Shown piece after piece: positions 22,501 through 35,452 of a DNA stretch of 64,000 nt. Each line of letters begins with the position of its first letter. The first letter of the stretch is position 1. The DNA comes from Saccharothrix carnea (GTDB taxonomy: Bacteria; Actinomycetota; Actinomycetes; Mycobacteriales; Pseudonocardiaceae). Made by a program: the position numbers and the translations under genes. Location: NCBI RefSeq assembly GCF_003014735.1, contig NZ_PYAX01000017.1, forward strand, positions 1 to 64,000. Direction: 5' to 3'. Under the pieces are notes generated by a model. The model was not told the origin of the DNA. It saw only the letters and a list, made by a program, of their open reading frames with translations, and searched no databases.

Positions 22501-24479
22501 AGGCCGGTGACGGTGAGGTCGAACGTGACGGGCGAGTGCAGGAACGCGCCGGACCGCACGGACGGGTAGGCGTCCACCGACCACTGGAGGTAGTTCACCG
22601 CCGCGCGGTGCTCGACCAGCGTGCCCTTGGGGCGGCCGGTCGAACCGGACGTGTAGATGACGTAGGCGGCGTGTTCCAGCCGCAACGGCGAGCGCCGGTC
22701 GGCGTCGGTCAGCGGGTCGGCGGAGAACGCGTGGTCATCGAGGTCGTCCAGGACCAGCTGGGCCACGTCGAGCGAGGCGAGGCCGGGCGCGAGGACCGCG
22801 TCGGTGACCAGCCGCACGGGCCGGGTCTCGCCGAGCATGTCGGCGAGCCGCTCGGTGGGCTGGTCGGGGTCGAGCGGCAGGTAGCCGGCGCCGGTCTTGA
22901 GCACCGCGAGCAGCGTCGTGACCAGGCGGGTGCCGCGCGGGAGCGCCACCGCGACCAGGGTCTCCGGCCCGGCGCCGTGCCCGACCAGCAGACGGGCCAG
23001 GCGGTTGGCGTCGGCGTGCAGCTCGGCGTAGGTGCGCTGCACGGTCCCGTGCACGACGGCGATCGCGTCCGGGGTGGCGTCCGCCTGCCGGTCGAGCAAC
23101 GCGGTCAGGTGCAGCGGCTCCACGGCGTGGTCGGTGGCGTTCCAGTCGACCAGGATGCGCTCGCGCTCGTCGGCGTCGAGCAGGTCGACGGCGTTGACGG
23201 CGCGGTCCGGGTCGGCGGCGATGGCGCGCAGCACCAGCCGCAGCCACTCCCCCATCCGCGCCACGGTGGCCGGGCCCAGCACGTCGGGCCGGTAGTCCAG
23301 CCGGAACGCCAACCGCTCGCCGGGCAGGCCGACCAGGCTGATCGTGTAGTGCGTGGCGTCACGGGCCTGGAAGTCGGTGATCCGCACGCCGCCGCCCAGC
23401 ACGGGCGCGGTGTCGACGTCGACCGGGTAGTTCTCGAACACCATCGTGGTGTCGAACAGCTCGCCGTGGCCGGTGCGCCGCTGCACGTCGGCCAGCCCGA
23501 CGTGCTGGTGCGCGATCAGCCCGGCCTGCCGGTCCTGCACGGCGGTCAGCAGCTCGCCCAGCGACTGCCCGGCGGCCCACGACACGCGCACCGGCAGCGT
23601 GTTGATGAACAGGCCCAGCATGGTCTCCACGCCCGGCAGCTCGGCGGGCCGACCGGACACCGTGCCGCCGAACACCACGTCGCGGCGGCCGAGGTAGCGG
23701 CCGAGCACCACGCCCCACGCGCCCTGGGCGAGGGTGTTCATCGTCCAGCCGCGGGCACGGGCGGTGCGGGTGAGCGCATCGGTCAGCTCGTCGTCCAGCT
23801 CGACCAGCACGCCCTCGGGCACCACGGAGGCGTTGTCGGCGGCCGACCCGACCAGCGTGGGCCCGTCCAGGCCCGCCAGCACCGAGTCGTAGGCGGTCAG
23901 CGCGGCGTCGGCGTCCTGCTTGGTCAGCCAGCCCAGGTAGTCGCGGTAGGGCGTGACGCGGGGCATCGCCGAGTCGTCGCCCGCGTGCTCGTAGAGGGTG
24001 AACAGCTCGTCCAGGAACACCGGCGTGGACCAGCCGTCCATCAGGATGTGGTGCATGGTCAGCAGCAGCCGGTGCACCTGGCCGGGCAGCACGACGAGCA
24101 CGAACCGCAGCAGCGGCGCGCGGGCCATGTCGAAGCGGCGGGCCCGTTCCTCGTCGACCAGCCCGGCGTAGTCCGCCTCCGGGTCGGCGGCACCGGTCAG
24201 GTCGAGTTCACGCCACGGCGCGCGCACCTCGCGGCGCACCACCTGCACGGGCCGGTCGAGGCCCTTGTGCCGGAAGCCGACGCGCAGGTTGGCGTGCCTG
24301 CGCAGCAACGCGTCGGCCGCCGCGCGCAGCGCGGGCACGTCCACCGGGCCGGTCAGCTCGGTGGCCATCTGCACGGTGTAGACGTCCAGGCCGTCCCGGT
24401 CGTACAGGGCGTGGAAGAGGAACCCCTCCTGCAACGACGACAGCGGCAGGACGTCCTCGACTGCGGACTTCTTGCTCAT
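13572..24479 (-). CDS. NRPS 2: C-A(Asn)-T-C-A-T-C-A(Val-like)-T-E
   Basis: A 3635-residue trimodular synthetase (modules 4-6). Approximate landmarks: C4 HHILMDG 143 (DCL type), A4 YTSGSTG 610, T4 LGGHSLL 995; C5 HHIAGDG 1180, A5 1666, T5 2040; C6 HHIAGDG 2230, A6 2706, T6 LGGDSIM 3085; E HHLVVDG 3278 with EGHGRH, RTVGWFT and FNYLGR motifs. Hand-read pockets: A4 D-L-T-K-V-G-E-V-G-K (Asn-like; Asp is the nearest alternative), A5 D-V-F-S-V-A-I-V-Y-K (unassigned; resembles some codes for cyclic residues), A6 D-A-Y-W-W-G-G-T-F-K (Val-like). T6 carries the LGGDS form that normally precedes an E domain, so residue 6 should be D. ATG at 24479 overlaps the NRPS 1 stop; the longer upstream frame is antisense noise. 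Confidence 0.95.
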
Positions 24480-27400
24480 CGGTCCAAGTCCTCGCTCTCG
24501 TCGTCTTCGTCGTCTTCCAGCAGGTCCAGCTCGTCCTGGCTGAGAGGGACCAGGTCCACGTCGGACGGGGTGAGGCCGCCCGCCGCGGTGCCCCGGACGT
24601 GCTCGACCAGCCCGTGCAGCGCCTGCCGCCACGCGGTGCCCAGGTCGGCGGCCTCGGCGTCGGCGAGCAGGTCGGCGGGCCAGGCGAGGGTGGCGGCCAG
24701 GCGCGGGCCGTCCGGTGTGTCCTCGGTGACGGCCGTGACCTCGATCGCGTGCACGAACGGCAGGTCGTCGTGCCCGACCGGGGCGGTGAAGCCCGGTGCG
24801 GGCAGCCAGAGCCGCTCGCCGCCGGGCGCGGCGGTGTCGACGCGGCCCAGGTAGTTGAACGCGATCTGCGGCGCGCCCAGGCCCGCGAGCTTGCCCGCCG
24901 TGTCGGCGTTGAGGTGGCGCAGCAGGCCGTAGCCGACGCCCTTCTCCGGCAGCTCGCGCAGCTGCTCCTTGACCCGCTTCAGCGCCGTGCCCGCGGCGGG
25001 TCCACCGGCCAGCAGCTCGGGCCAGCCGACCCGGCCGGGGTCCAGCCGCACCGGGTGCACGCTGGTGAACCAGCCGACCGTGCGGGACAGCTCCACGTCC
25101 GGTACGACGTCCTCCCGGCCGTGGCCCTCGACCTGCACCAGCACGGACGTCTCCGCGCCCCGGCCGCGACGTTCCCGCCACCGGCCCACGGCCAGCGCGA
25201 GCGCGGTCAGCAGCACGTCGTCCACGCCCGCGTGGAACGCGGCGGGCACCTCCGTGAGCAGCGGCGCGGTCTCCTCGACCGTGAGCGCGACCTCGGCGGT
25301 GCGCGCGGTGCCGACCGTGTCGCGGGCCGGGTCGAGCGGGCGTGCGCCGAGCAGCGGGTCGGGGCCGTCGAGGACGGCGGTCCAGTACGGCAGCTGGTCG
25401 GCGCGGGCCGGGTCGTGCGCGGCGTCGTGCAGCAGGTGCGACCAGCGGCGCCACGACGTCCACACCGGTTCCAGCGAGGGTTCGCGGCCGGCGGCGAGGG
25501 CGTGCCACGCCTGGGCGAGGTCGGGCAGCAGGATCCGCCACGACACGCCGTCCACGGCCAGGTGGTGCACGACCAGCAGCAGGTCGCCGGGGTGCACTGG
25601 GCCCGCGTCGAACCACACCGCCTGCACGAGCCGCCCGCGGGCCGGATCGAGGCGTCGCCACGCGGTGTCGGCCTCGGCGCGGACGGCGGCGGCACGCGCG
25701 GTGTCGTCCAGCCCGGTCACGTCCACGCGGCGGGTCACGTCTTCCGCCTGCACCGTGCCGGGGTCGGCGATCTCGTAGTACCACTCGCCTTCGTCGTCAC
25801 GGGCGAGGCGGGCGCGCAGGGCGTCGTGGTGGCGCAGCACCGCGTCCAGCGCGCCCAGCAGCCGGTCCCGGCCCAGTCCGGCCGGCACCGCGACGAGCTG
25901 CGCCTGGTTGAAGCCGTCGAGCGTGCCGCCGCTGTCGAGGAACCAGCGCACGACCGGCGTGAGCACGGCCGGGCCGCTGCCCGTGGTGTCGGGCACGAGC
26001 CGGGCGTCGGCCGGTTCCACCGCCACCAGGGCGAGTTCGGCCGCGGTCTTGCGCTCGAACACGTCACGCGGGGTGAACACCAGGCCCGCCCGGCGGGCGC
26101 GGCTGACGAGCTGGATCGAGCCGATGCTGTCGCCGCCGAGGTCGAAGAAGCTGTCGTCCACGCCCACGTCGGGCAGGCCGAGCACGTCCGCGAACACCCC
26201 GCACAGCACCTCTTCGCGTGCGGTGCGCGTGCCCGCGGCGTGCGGCGTCGGCTCGGGAGCGGCGGGTGCGGGCAGCACGGCGTGGTCGAGCTTGCCGTTG
26301 CGGCTCAACGGCAACTCGTCCAGCAGCACCACCGCGGCCGGCACCAGGTAGTCGGGCAGCTCGGCGCGCAGCGCGGACCTCAGGGCCGCGGTGTCCAGCT
26401 CGGCACCGGCCGTCGCGGTGACGTAGGCGACGAGCCGGGGCGTGCCGCCGTGGTCGGGCCGCAGCAGCACGGCGCAGGTGTCCACGCCGTCGTGGCGGCG
26501 CAGCGCCGCTTCGACCTCGCCGGGCTCGACCCGGAAGCCGCGCACCTTGACCTGGCCGTCGACCCGGCCCAGGAACTCCACGTGCCCGTCCGGCCGGCGG
26601 CGCGCGAGGTCACCCGTCCGGTACATCCGGGCTCCCCCGCCGGCGAACGGGTCGGCGACGAAGCGGTGCGAGGTGAGCGCGGGCCGGTCGAGGTAGCCGC
26701 GGGCGACGTTCGGGCCGGACAGGTACAGCTCGCCGGGCACGCCCACCGGCACGGGCCGCAGCCACGCGTCCAGCACGTGCGCCCGGGTGTTGAGCACCGG
26801 CGTGCCGATGACCGGCGCCGGGTGGTCGGCCAGGTCGGCGATCATCGAGTCCACGGTGGCCTCGGTCGGGCCGTAGAGGTTGAGCGCCACCAGCCCCGGC
26901 GTGCCGCGCAACGCCCCCCACAGGTGGGCGGGCACGGCCTCGCCGCCGAGCAGCACGACGGACGGGAACCGCTCGTCACCGTCCAGCAGCCCGTGCGCCA
27001 CCAAGTGGTCCGCATAGGACGGTGTGGTCTCGATGACGTCGATCCGCTCCCGGCGCAGGTGTGCCACCAGGGCCTCCGGGTCGCGGCGGACGTCGTCACC
27101 GATCACGTGCAGCTCGTGGCCCGCGAGCAGCCACAGCACCGGGTCCCAGGACGCGTCGAACGCCACCGGCGCGGTCAGCGCGGACCTGAGCCGGTCACGG
27201 CCCAGGCGGCGCGCGACCGGCGTGAAGACGTGCTCTTGATGGTGGCGCAGGAGGTTCGCGAGGGAACCGTGCTCCACCACGACGCCCTTGGGACGGCCGG
27301 TCGAGCCGGAGGTGTAGATGACGTACGCGGCGTCGCGCGCGGTCAGCGGTCGGGTGCGGTCGGCGTCGGTGGGTGCCGTGTCCGGGGCGTCCGGTGCGGT

Positions 27401-30400
27401 GTGGGCGTCGACCGAGCCCTCGATGACCAGGGCCGGGCGGGCGTCGGCGAGGGTGGCGCGGCGCCGTTCCGCCGGGTGGTCGGGGTCCAGCGGCAGGTAG
27501 ACCGCGCCCGCCTTGAGCACCGCGAGCAGCGCCACGACCGTGTCGACCGACCGGGGCAGGACCACCGCCACCACGTCACCGACCGCCGTGCCGCGGCGCA
27601 GCAGCGAGTGCGCGAGCCGGTTGGCGCGCCGCTCCACCTCGGCCGCGGTGAGCCGGACGTCCCCGCAGACGAGGGCCTGCCGGTCGCCACCCGCGCCCCG
27701 CTCGAACGTGGACAGCACGGTCTGGTCCGGTACCGGGCCGAGCGGTCCGACCGCGCCACGGGCCAGGTGTCCGGCCTCGCCGGGGGCGAGCAGGTCCAGG
27801 TCGCCGAGGCGCCGCGTCGGCTCGGCCGTGACCTGGTCCAGCACCCGGGCGAACCAGGACGCCACGCGGTGGGCGGTGTCGGCGTCGAACAGGTCCCGGC
27901 TGTACTCCAGCTCGCCGTGCAGGCCTGCGGGCTCGCCGTGCTCGTGCCGTTCGGCGAGCGTGAACGACAGGTCGAACTTGGCCGGACCGGCGGGCAGGTC
28001 GACCACCTCGGGCGTGACGCCCGGCAGGTCCAGGTCCGGGTCGGCGTTGTTCTGCACCGTCAACAGCACCTGGAACAGCGGGTGCCTGGCCAGCGAGCGC
28101 TGGGGCGCCAGCTGCTCGACCAGCCGGTCGAACGGCACGTCCTGGTGCGCGAACGCGGCCAGGTCGACCTCGCGGACCCGGTCGAGCAGGTCGGCGAACG
28201 CGGGCTCCCCCGAGGTGTCCACCCGCAGCACGAGCGTGTTGACGAAGAACCCGACCAGGTCGTCCAGCGCCTCGTCCCGCCGACCGGCCACCGGCGTGCC
28301 GATCGGGATGTCGGTGCCCGCGCCCAACCGCGTCAGCAGCGCGGACAGCGCGGCGTGCAGCACCATGAACGGGCTGGCGCCGTGCGCGGCGGCCAGGTGT
28401 GCCACCCGGGCGTGCACGTCGGCGTCCAGGTGCAGCGGCACGGAACCGCCGTCGTTGCGCGGCCGACTCGGACGTGCCCGGTCGGTGGGCAGGTCGAGCG
28501 TCTCGGGCAGGTCGGCCAGCAGCGCCCGCCAGTGGTCGAGCTGGGCGCGCAGCGGGCTGTGCTCGTCCTCCTCGGAGCCGAGCACGTCGTGCTGCCACAG
28601 CGTGTAGTCCGCGTACTGCACGGGCAGCGGCGTGAACTCCGGTGCCACGCCCGCGTGCCGGGCGCGGTAGGCGACGCCGAGGTCGCGCAGCAGCGGTGCC
28701 AGGGACCATCCGTCCGCGGCCACGTGGTGCAGCAGCAGGAGCAGCACGTGGTGGTCGTCCGCGAGCCGGTACAGCCGGACCGCCACGGGCAGGTCGTCGG
28801 CCAGCGCGAACTTGTGCCGCACCGCGTCGGCCAGGTCGGTGGTCAGCGCGTCCTCGGTGGTGTCGATCCGCCTCGTCGCGGCGCTGAGCAGCGCGGCGGC
28901 CGCGGCCGGGTCCAGCACCGATTGCCGCGGCGAGCCGTCGACCTCGGGGAACACCGTCCGCAGCACCTCGTGCCGGGCGACCACGTCGGCCACGGCCGCG
29001 AGCAGCGCCGCGCCGTCCAACGCACCCGTGAGCCGCACGGCCAGCGGCACCGAGTACAGGCCACCGGCCTCGTCCAGCCGGTCGAGGAACCACAGGCGTT
29101 GCTGCGCGGCGGACAACGGCACCACGTCGGGCCGGGCGCGCGGGGTGACGCGGGCGCGGGCGGGCGCGGCGTCGTGCAGGACGCGGGCCAGCCCGGCGGG
29201 CGTCGGGTGCTCGAACACCGCGCGGATCGGCGCCTCCACCGCCAGCACGGCCCGGACCCGGCTGATCAGCCGCATGGCGAGCAGCGAGTGACCGCCCAGG
29301 TCGAAGAACCCGTCGTCCACCCCGACCTCGGTCACGCCGAGCACGTCGGCGAACAACCCGCACAGCGTCTCCTCCACGCCGTGCGCCGCGCGGGACGCGG
29401 ACGTGACGGCCGCGGCGGGCGCGGGCAGGGCCTGCCGGTCGACCTTGCCGTTGCCGTTGAGCGGCAACGCCGCCAGCTCCACCACGACCGACGGCACCAT
29501 GTACGCGGGCAACGCCCCGCCGACGTGCGCGCGCAACGCCGCCTGGTCCGCGGTCGCGCCTTCGTCGGGCACGACGTAGGCCACCAGACGACGTTCTCCG
29601 TGGTGGTCGGCGCGGACCGCGACGACGGCGTGCGCCACGTCGGGGTGCCGCGCCAGCACGGCTTCGACCTCGCCGGGCTCGATCCGGAACCCGCGCAGCT
29701 TCACCTGGTCGTCGGCGCGCCCGTGGAACGCCAGCAGCCCGTCCGGCAGGCGGCGCACCAGGTCGCCGGTGCGGTACATGCGGTCACCGGGCGGCCCGTA
29801 CGGGTTGGGCACGAACCGCTCCGCGGTCAGCCCGGCCCGCCCGAGGTAGCCGCGCGCGAGACCGGTGCCCGCCACGTACAGCTCGCCGACCGCGCCGGGC
29901 GGGGTGAGCCCGAGGTCGGTGTCGAGGACGTGCACGCGCGTGTTGTCCATCGGCAGGCCGATCGGCACGGCCCGCGGGTCGGTCTCGCCGGGCCGCAGCA
30001 CGAACCGCGTGGCGAACGTCGTGGTCTCGGTGGGGCCGTAGCCGTCGACCACGGTCAGGTCCGGGCAGTGCGCGCGGACCCGGGCCACCGCGGCGGCGGG
30101 CACGACGTCACCGCCGGTCCACACCTCCCGCACGCCCGCCAGGCTGGTCGGCGCTTCCTCGGCGACCAGCCGGAACAGCCCGGCGGTGAGCCACAGGGCG
30201 GTGACGCGGTGCTCGGCGACGACCCGGCCGAGGGTGGCGATGTCCAGCACGCCGGGCGGTGCGACGACGACCGTGCCGCCGGACAGCAGCGGCGCCCACA
30301 GCTCGTAGGTGGCGGCGTCGAAGGCGTGCGAGGAGTGCAGCAGCACGCGGGCGTGCGCGGGCGTGGTGAACAGCCGGTCGGTGGCCAGCTCCACGACGTT

Positions 30401-33400
30401 CGCGTGCGTGACGGCGACGCCCTTGGGCACGCCCGTCGAGCCGGACGTGTGCATGACGTAGGCGAGCTGGTCGGGGTGCGAACGCCGGTTCAGCGCGCCC
30501 GCGGCCGGCGGTCGTTCGCCGGTGTGCACGACGTGCACCGGCGCGGTCAGGCCTTCGGGCGGCGTCGGCCGGTCGGTGACCAGGACGGGCGCGCCGAGGT
30601 CGGCGAGCACGAAGTCCACGCGCTCCACCGGGTACGACTCGTGCAGCGGCACGTAGTAGCCGCCCGCCTTGAGCACCGCGAGGATCATCACCACCAGCGA
30701 CGGCGACCGGTCCACCAGCAGCGCGACGGGCGTCTCGGCGTCCACCCCGAGGTCGGCGAGCCGGTTCGCCCACCGGTCGGCCTCGGCGTCGAGCTGCCCG
30801 TAGGTGAAGGTGCCCGCGTCGGACACCACGGCGAGCGCGCCGGGCGTGGCCGCGGCCTGTGCCTCGAACCGGGCGGCCAGGGACGTGGCGCCGACGCGGC
30901 GGGCGGTGTCGTTCCAGGTGACGAGCTCGGCGTGCCGCTCCTCGGCGGTGAGCAGGTCGAGCCGGGCCAGGGACGTCGCGGGATCGGCGGCGACGGCGGC
31001 GAGCAGCGTGCCCAGCCGGGTCACCAGGTGCCGCGCGGTCGCCTCGTCGAACAGGTCCAGCGCGTACTCCAGCGCACCGGCGACACCCGTCACCGCGCCG
31101 CTGTCGTCACGGGTCTCGTACAGGTCGAACCACAGGTCGAACTTGGCGACCGCGGTGCGCAGGTCGGCCACGGCGACGTCCAGGCCGGGCAGTTCGACGT
31201 CCGGGTCCGGGGTGTTCTGCAGCACCAGCATCACCTGGAACAGCGGGTGCCGGGCCAGCGAACGACGCGGGTTGAGCACCTCCACCAGCCGCTCGAACGG
31301 CACGTCCTGGTGCGCCAGCGCCGCCAGGTCCGTCTGCCGCACCCGCTCCAGCAGCTCCGTGAACGACGGATTGCCTGACGTGTCCGTGCGCAGCACCAGC
31401 GTATTGACGAAGAACCCGACCAGGTCGTCCAACGCCTCGTCGGAGCGCCCCGCCACCGCCGTGCCCAACGGGATGTCCGTCCCGGCGCCCAACCGCGTCA
31501 ACAACGCCGCCACTGCCGCGTGCAGCACCATGAACACGCTGGTGCGCGTCTCCCGCGCGATGTCGGCCAGCCGCGCGTACAGCTCGCCGTCCACGGTCAG
31601 CGGCACCCGTGCGCCCCGGTGCGACGGCACGGCCGGGCGCGGGCGGTCGGTCGGCAGCTCCAGCACCTCGGGCAGGTCGGCGAGCCGGTCGCGCCAGAAC
31701 CGGACCTGGCGGCTGGGCGCGCCGTCCGGGTCGTCCTCGTCGCCGAGCGCTTCCCGTTGCCACAGCGCGTAATCCGCGTACTGGAGCGGCAACGGCGTGA
31801 ACTCCGGTGCTCCTCCCGCGTGCCGGGCGCGGTAGGCGGCGCCGAGGTCGCGCAGCAGCGGTGCCAGCGACCAGCCGTCGGCGGCGATGTGGTGCACGAC
31901 CAGCAGCAGCACGTGTTCGTCGGCGCCGGTCTCGAACAGCCACAGCCGCCACGGCAGGCCGTTGGCGAGGTCGAAGCGGTGGCCGGTGGCGGCGGTCATC
32001 TCCTCCGCCGGGTCCGCGACGGCCGCCGTCTCCACGTGGTCGGGCAGCAGGCGCAGCGCGTCGGCCACGTCGAGGACCTCCTGCACGGGCTCGCCGCCGA
32101 CCTCGGGGTAACGGGTGCGCAGCGGCTCGTGGCGGGTGACGACGTCACCGAGGGCGGCCAGCAGCGCCGTGCGGTCGAGCGGGCCGGTCAGGCTCAGCGG
32201 CAGCGGCACGTTGTAGGTGCCGCCGGTCTCGTCCAGGCCGTGCAGGAACCACAGCCGGCGCTGGGCGGACGACAGCGGCACGAGGTCGGGGCGCGGCCGT
32301 GCGGTGGGCCGGGACCGGGCGACGGCGGCGCCGTCCACGACCAGCGCGAGCCCGGCGGGCGTCGGGTGGTCGAACACCTCCCGCAGCGTCAGCTCCACGC
32401 CGAGCGCGGCCCGCACCTTGCTGATGAGCCGGGTGGCCATCAGCGAGTGCCCGCCGAGGTCGAAGAACCCCTCGTCCACCCCGACCCGCTCGACGCCGAG
32501 CACGTCGGCGAACACCGCGACCATCAGCTCTTCCAGCGGGGTGCGCGGCGCCCGGCCGGCGGCGCCCGAGTCGGGTGCGGGCAGCGCGTGCCGGTCGAGC
32601 TTGCCGTTGGGCGTCAACGGCAGCGCGTCCAGCGCGACGAACGCCGAGGGCACCATGTACCCGGGCAACCGGGCCTCGGCCGACGCCCGCAGCGCGGTGA
32701 GGTCGACGTCGGCCGGCGTCACGTACGCGACGAGCCGCTTGTCACCGGGCCGGTCCTCGCGCACGACGACCGCGAGCGCGCCGACACCGCCGTGCCCGCC
32801 GAGCACCGCCTCGACCTCGCCCAGCTCGATGCGGTGGCCGCGCACCTTCACCTGGTGGTCGCGTCGTTCCAGGAACACCAGCGACCCGTCGGCGCGGCGC
32901 ACCACGTAGTCACCGGTGCGGTACATGCGACGGCCGGGACGCGGCGTGAACGGGTCGGCCACGAACACCACGCCCGTGCGGCCCGGGTCGCCGAGGTACC
33001 CGCGCCCCACACCTTCACCGCCCACGTACAGCTCACCGGGCGTGCCGACCGGGACCGGGCGCAGGCGGTCGTCCAGCACGTACAGGCGGGTGTTGCGCAG
33101 CGCGCTGCCGATCGGGACGCCGTCGATGACGTCGTCGGGCGTGGTGATGAACGCGTGGGTGACGTCGTCGGCGCACTCGGTGGGGCCGTAGGCGTTCATC
33201 AGCGGGATGCCGGGGAACGCGTCGAGCCAGCGGGTGCACAGGTCGGCGGGCAGCGCCTCACCCGTGGCGACGAGCAGCCGCAACGAGGCCAACCCGGGCC
33301 GCCCACCGTCCGCGTCCCACAGGTCCAGGGCCGCGCGGAGCAACGACGGCACGACCTCCAACACGGCCACTCGTTCCGCGTCGGTCCGGTCGAACAGGCC

Positions 33401-35425
33401 ACGCGGGTCGGCGGCGAGTTCCCGTGCGACGACGCGTGCCGTGCCGCCCACCATGAGCGGCGCGAGCATCTGCCAGATGGAGATGTCGAACGTCAGCGGC
33501 GCGTTCTGCACCACCGTGTCCACTTCGGACAGTCGACAGTCCTCCACCTTGGTCAACAGGTGGTTCACCATGCCGCGGTGGGTGACCATGGCGCCCTTGG
33601 GCTTCCCGGTCGACCCGGAGGTGAACAGCACGTACGCGAGGTCGTCGCCCGCACCGACCGGCTCGGGCCACTCGTCGGAGGTCTCGTCCCCGACCAGCAG
33701 CAGGTCCGTGCCCGCGGCCAAGTCGGTGGCGAAGGTGGCGACGGCGGGCGAGGCGAGGACGAGCCGTGCCCCGCTGTCGGCCAGCAGCGCCCGGCCGCGG
33801 GCGACCGGCGAGGCGGAGTCCACCGGGACGTAGGCCGCGCCCGCGCCGAACACCGCCAGCACCGACACCACGAAGTCGCGGCCCGGTGCGGTCGGCAGGG
33901 CGACCACGTCACCGCGCTCGACACCCGCGGCCCACAACCGGCGGGTCAGCGCGGCGGCACGCCCGGCCAGTCCGGCATAGGTGGTCGGTCCCTCGTCGTC
34001 CACCAACGCCACCGCGTCCGGCGTGCGCCGGGCGTGCGACTGGACCCGTAGCACCACCCCGTCCGCGTCGTCCAACGGCGCATCGGTGCGGTTCCACCCG
34101 ACCAGCGCCTGGTCCCGCTCGGCCGCGTCGAGCAAGTCGAACGACGCCAGCGGCGCCTCCGGGTCGGCCAGCAACCGTTCGAGCAGCTTCAGCAGCCGGT
34201 CCAGGTGACCGGCCACCTCGGCCTCGCCGTACAGGAACTCGTTGCCGTCCAGGTCGATCCGCACGGGCTTGCCGTCGGACCGGTCGTAGGCGGTGATCTC
34301 CACGTCGTCGATCACGCCGTTGGACAGGTTGTGCGCCGTCACCGGGTGCCCGCCGAAGGTGACGTTGTAGTCGAACGGCATGATGTTGACCACGACGTTG
34401 GCCAACTGGCCCGCACCCCGCACCAACCCCAGGTCCCGCAGCACGTCCTCCTGCCGGTACCGCTGGTGCTTGAGCGTGTTCCGGGCCTCCACGGTCGTGC
34501 GCCGCAGCACGTCGACGAACGTCGCCGCCGGGTCGAGGTCCACGAACAGCGCGAGGATGTTGCTGACCATCCCCGGCGTGTCGCGCAGCAGCTTGCTCTT
34601 GCGCGCCATCACCGGGAACCCGACCGGCGTGGTGCGCGCACCCGTCACCAGGTGCAGGTACACGGCGGTGGCGGCGGTCAGCGCCATCGGCCAGGTGGAC
34701 GCGTGCGCCCGGGTCAGCTCCTTCATCCGCTCCATCAGCGCCGGGTCGACCAGCGAGGTGGCGCGGGCCGGGCGGGCGCTGGCGGGCGCGGTGCCCGACG
34801 TGAGGCCGACCGGCGCGGGCCGGTCGGCCAGGCGGGTCCGCCAGTGCTCCTGGTCGCGGCGGTAGGCGTCGGAGGCGCGGTAGGCCGCGTCGTCGTCCAG
34901 GTACTGCTGGAGGGTGGCGAACGCGCCGGCGGGCACCTCCTCACCCGCCACCAGGGCCGAGTACACGGTGGCGAGGCGGTCGGTGAAGATGCGCCCGCTC
35001 ACGCCATCGGCGATGACGTGGTGGTTGCGCTGGTAGTACAGGAACCGGTCGGGCGCGACCTCGAACAGCGCGTCCACCGACAGCGGACCGTTCTCCAGGT
35101 CCATCGGCCGGTACAGGTCGTCGTCCATCCACGCCACCGCGTCACCCACCGGGTCGGCGCGGTCGCTGTGGTCGAAGAAGTGCAGGTGCGGGTCGGGAGC
35201 GAGGAACTGCCACACGCCGTCGGCGTCCTCGGTGAACCGGACCTGGACGGTCTCGGCCTCCAGCACGGTGCGGCGCAGCGCCTCCTCGAACAGCGCCACG
35301 TCCACCGCGCCGTGGATCTCCAGGTACTCCGACATGACGAACACGTTGTCGGGGTTCAACCGCTGGCCGTACCAGATCCCCAGCTGTCCCGGGGAGAGCG
35401 GCCACCGCCGCCTGTCCTCGCTCAT
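24476..35425 (-). CDS. NRPS 1: starter C-A-T-C-A(Val-like)-T-C-A(basic)-T-E
   Basis: A 3649-residue trimodular synthetase (modules 1-3). It opens with a condensation domain ([20 protein letters not shown] near 138) although no peptidyl donor precedes it, so it is a starter C expected to acylate residue 1. Landmarks: A1 FTSGSTG 602, T1 988; C2 HHIAADG 1178, A2 1662, T2 2042; C3 HHVAADG 2235, A3 2705, T3 LGGDSIG 3095; E HHLAVDG 3288 with VEGHGRE and RTVGWFT. Hand-read pockets: A1 D-I-W-E-V-T-A-D-D-K (unassigned), A2 D-A-Y-W-W-G-G-T-F-K (Val-like), A3 D-A-D-E-L-G-L-V-D-K (acidic pocket, probably Orn/Lys/Arg-like). C2 and C3 have LCL-type starts (SAQRRLWFL). The acidic C-terminal tail ([15 protein letters not shown]) may be a docking segment to NRPS 2. 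It lies 27 bases after the ketosynthase. Confidence 0.95.
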   Translation of the reverse strand: MSEDRRRWPLSPGQLGIWYGQRLNPDNVFVMSEYLEIHGAVDVALFEEALRRTVLEAETVQVRFTEDADGVWQFLAPDPHLHFFDHSDRADPVGDAVAWMDDDLYRPMDLENGPLSVDALFEVAPDRFLYYQRNHHVIADGVSGRIFTDRLATVYSALVAGEEVPAGAFATLQQYLDDDAAYRASDAYRRDQEHWRTRLADRPAPVGLTSGTAPASARPARATSLVDPALMERMKELTRAHASTWPMALTAATAVYLHLVTGARTTPVGFPVMARKSKLLRDTPGMVSNILALFVDLDPAATFVDVLRRTTVEARNTLKHQRYRQEDVLRDLGLVRGAGQLANVVVNIMPFDYNVTFGGHPVTAHNLSNGVIDDVEITAYDRSDGKPVRIDLDGNEFLYGEAEVAGHLDRLLKLLERLLADPEAPLASFDLLDAAERDQALVGWNRTDAPLDDADGVVLRVQSHARRTPDAVALVDDEGPTTYAGLAGRAAALTRRLWAAGVERGDVVALPTAPGRDFVVSVLAVFGAGAAYVPVDSASPVARGRALLADSGARLVLASPAVATFATDLAAGTDLLLVGDETSDEWPEPVGAGDDLAYVLFTSGSTGKPKGAMVTHRGMVNHLLTKVEDCRLSEVDTVVQNAPLTFDISIWQMLAPLMVGGTARVVARELAADPRGLFDRTDAERVAVLEVVPSLLRAALDLWDADGGRPGLASLRLLVATGEALPADLCTRWLDAFPGIPLMNAYGPTECADDVTHAFITTPDDVIDGVPIGSALRNTRLYVLDDRLRPVPVGTPGELYVGGEGVGRGYLGDPGRTGVVFVADPFTPRPGRRMYRTGDYVVRRADGSLVFLERRDHQVKVRGHRIELGEVEAVLGGHGGVGALAVVVREDRPGDKRLVAYVTPADVDLTALRASAEARLPGYMVPSAFVALDALPLTPNGKLDRHALPAPDSGAAGRAPRTPLEELMVAVFADVLGVERVGVDEGFFDLGGHSLMATRLISKVRAALGVELTLREVFDHPTPAGLALVVDGAAVARSRPTARPRPDLVPLSSAQRRLWFLHGLDETGGTYNVPLPLSLTGPLDRTALLAALGDVVTRHEPLRTRYPEVGGEPVQEVLDVADALRLLPDHVETAAVADPAEEMTAATGHRFDLANGLPWRLWLFETGADEHVLLLVVHHIAADGWSLAPLLRDLGAAYRARHAGGAPEFTPLPLQYADYALWQREALGDEDDPDGAPSRQVRFWRDRLADLPEVLELPTDRPRPAVPSHRGARVPLTVDGELYARLADIARETRTSVFMVLHAAVAALLTRLGAGTDIPLGTAVAGRSDEALDDLVGFFVNTLVLRTDTSGNPSFTELLERVRQTDLAALAHQDVPFERLVEVLNPRRSLARHPLFQVMLVLQNTPDPDVELPGLDVAVADLRTAVAKFDLWFDLYETRDDSGAVTGVAGALEYALDLFDEATARHLVTRLGTLLAAVAADPATSLARLDLLTAEERHAELVTWNDTARRVGATSLAARFEAQAAATPGALAVVSDAGTFTYGQLDAEADRWANRLADLGVDAETPVALLVDRSPSLVVMILAVLKAGGYYVPLHESYPVERVDFVLADLGAPVLVTDRPTPPEGLTAPVHVVHTGERPPAAGALNRRSHPDQLAYVMHTSGSTGVPKGVAVTHANVVELATDRLFTTPAHARVLLHSSHAFDAATYELWAPLLSGGTVVVAPPGVLDIATLGRVVAEHRVTALWLTAGLFRLVAEEAPTSLAGVREVWTGGDVVPAAAVARVRAHCPDLTVVDGYGPTETTTFATRFVLRPGETDPRAVPIGLPMDNTRVHVLDTDLGLTPPGAVGELYVAGTGLARGYLGRAGLTAERFVPNPYGPPGDRMYRTGDLVRRLPDGLLAFHGRADDQVKLRGFRIEPGEVEAVLARHPDVAHAVVAVRADHHGERRLVAYVVPDEGATADQAALRAHVGGALPAYMVPSVVVELAALPLNGNGKVDRQALPAPAAAVTSASRAAHGVEETLCGLFADVLGVTEVGVDDGFFDLGGHSLLAMRLISRVRAVLAVEAPIRAVFEHPTPAGLARVLHDAAPARARVTPRARPDVVPLSAAQQRLWFLDRLDEAGGLYSVPLAVRLTGALDGAALLAAVADVVARHEVLRTVFPEVDGSPRQSVLDPAAAAALLSAATRRIDTTEDALTTDLADAVRHKFALADDLPVAVRLYRLADDHHVLLLLLHHVAADGWSLAPLLRDLGVAYRARHAGVAPEFTPLPVQYADYTLWQHDVLGSEEDEHSPLRAQLDHWRALLADLPETLDLPTDRARPSRPRNDGGSVPLHLDADVHARVAHLAAAHGASPFMVLHAALSALLTRLGAGTDIPIGTPVAGRRDEALDDLVGFFVNTLVLRVDTSGEPAFADLLDRVREVDLAAFAHQDVPFDRLVEQLAPQRSLARHPLFQVLLTVQNNADPDLDLPGVTPEVVDLPAGPAKFDLSFTLAERHEHGEPAGLHGELEYSRDLFDADTAHRVASWFARVLDQVTAEPTRRLGDLDLLAPGEAGHLARGAVGPLGPVPDQTVLSTFERGAGGDRQALVCGDVRLTAAEVERRANRLAHSLLRRGTAVGDVVAVVLPRSVDTVVALLAVLKAGAVYLPLDPDHPAERRRATLADARPALVIEGSVDAHTAPDAPDTAPTDADRTRPLTARDAAYVIYTSGSTGRPKGVVVEHGSLANLLRHHQEHVFTPVARRLGRDRLRSALTAPVAFDASWDPVLWLLAGHELHVIGDDVRRDPEALVAHLRRERIDVIETTPSYADHLVAHGLLDGDERFPSVVLLGGEAVPAHLWGALRGTPGLVALNLYGPTEATVDSMIADLADHPAPVIGTPVLNTRAHVLDAWLRPVPVGVPGELYLSGPNVARGYLDRPALTSHRFVADPFAGGGARMYRTGDLARRRPDGHVEFLGRVDGQVKVRGFRVEPGEVEAALRRHDGVDTCAVLLRPDHGGTPRLVAYVTATAGAELDTAALRSALRAELPDYLVPAAVVLLDELPLSRNGKLDHAVLPAPAAPEPTPHAAGTRTAREEVLCGVFADVLGLPDVGVDDSFFDLGGDSIGSIQLVSRARRAGLVFTPRDVFERKTAAELALVAVEPADARLVPDTTGSGPAVLTPVVRWFLDSGGTLDGFNQAQLVAVPAGLGRDRLLGALDAVLRHHDALRARLARDDEGEWYYEIADPGTVQAEDVTRRVDVTGLDDTARAAAVRAEADTAWRRLDPARGRLVQAVWFDAGPVHPGDLLLVVHHLAVDGVSWRILLPDLAQAWHALAAGREPSLEPVWTSWRRWSHLLHDAAHDPARADQLPYWTAVLDGPDPLLGARPLDPARDTVGTARTAEVALTVEETAPLLTEVPAAFHAGVDDVLLTALALAVGRWRERRGRGAETSVLVQVEGHGREDVVPDVELSRTVGWFTSVHPVRLDPGRVGWPELLAGGPAAGTALKRVKEQLRELPEKGVGYGLLRHLNADTAGKLAGLGAPQIAFNYLGRVDTAAPGGERLWLPAPGFTAPVGHDDLPFVHAIEVTAVTEDTPDGPRLAATLAWPADLLADAEAADLGTAWRQALHGLVEHVRGTAAGGLTPSDVDLVPLSQDELDLLEDDEDDESEDLDR

Positions 35426-35452
35426 GTCCCTGTTCTCCCTAACCCGCGAGAC

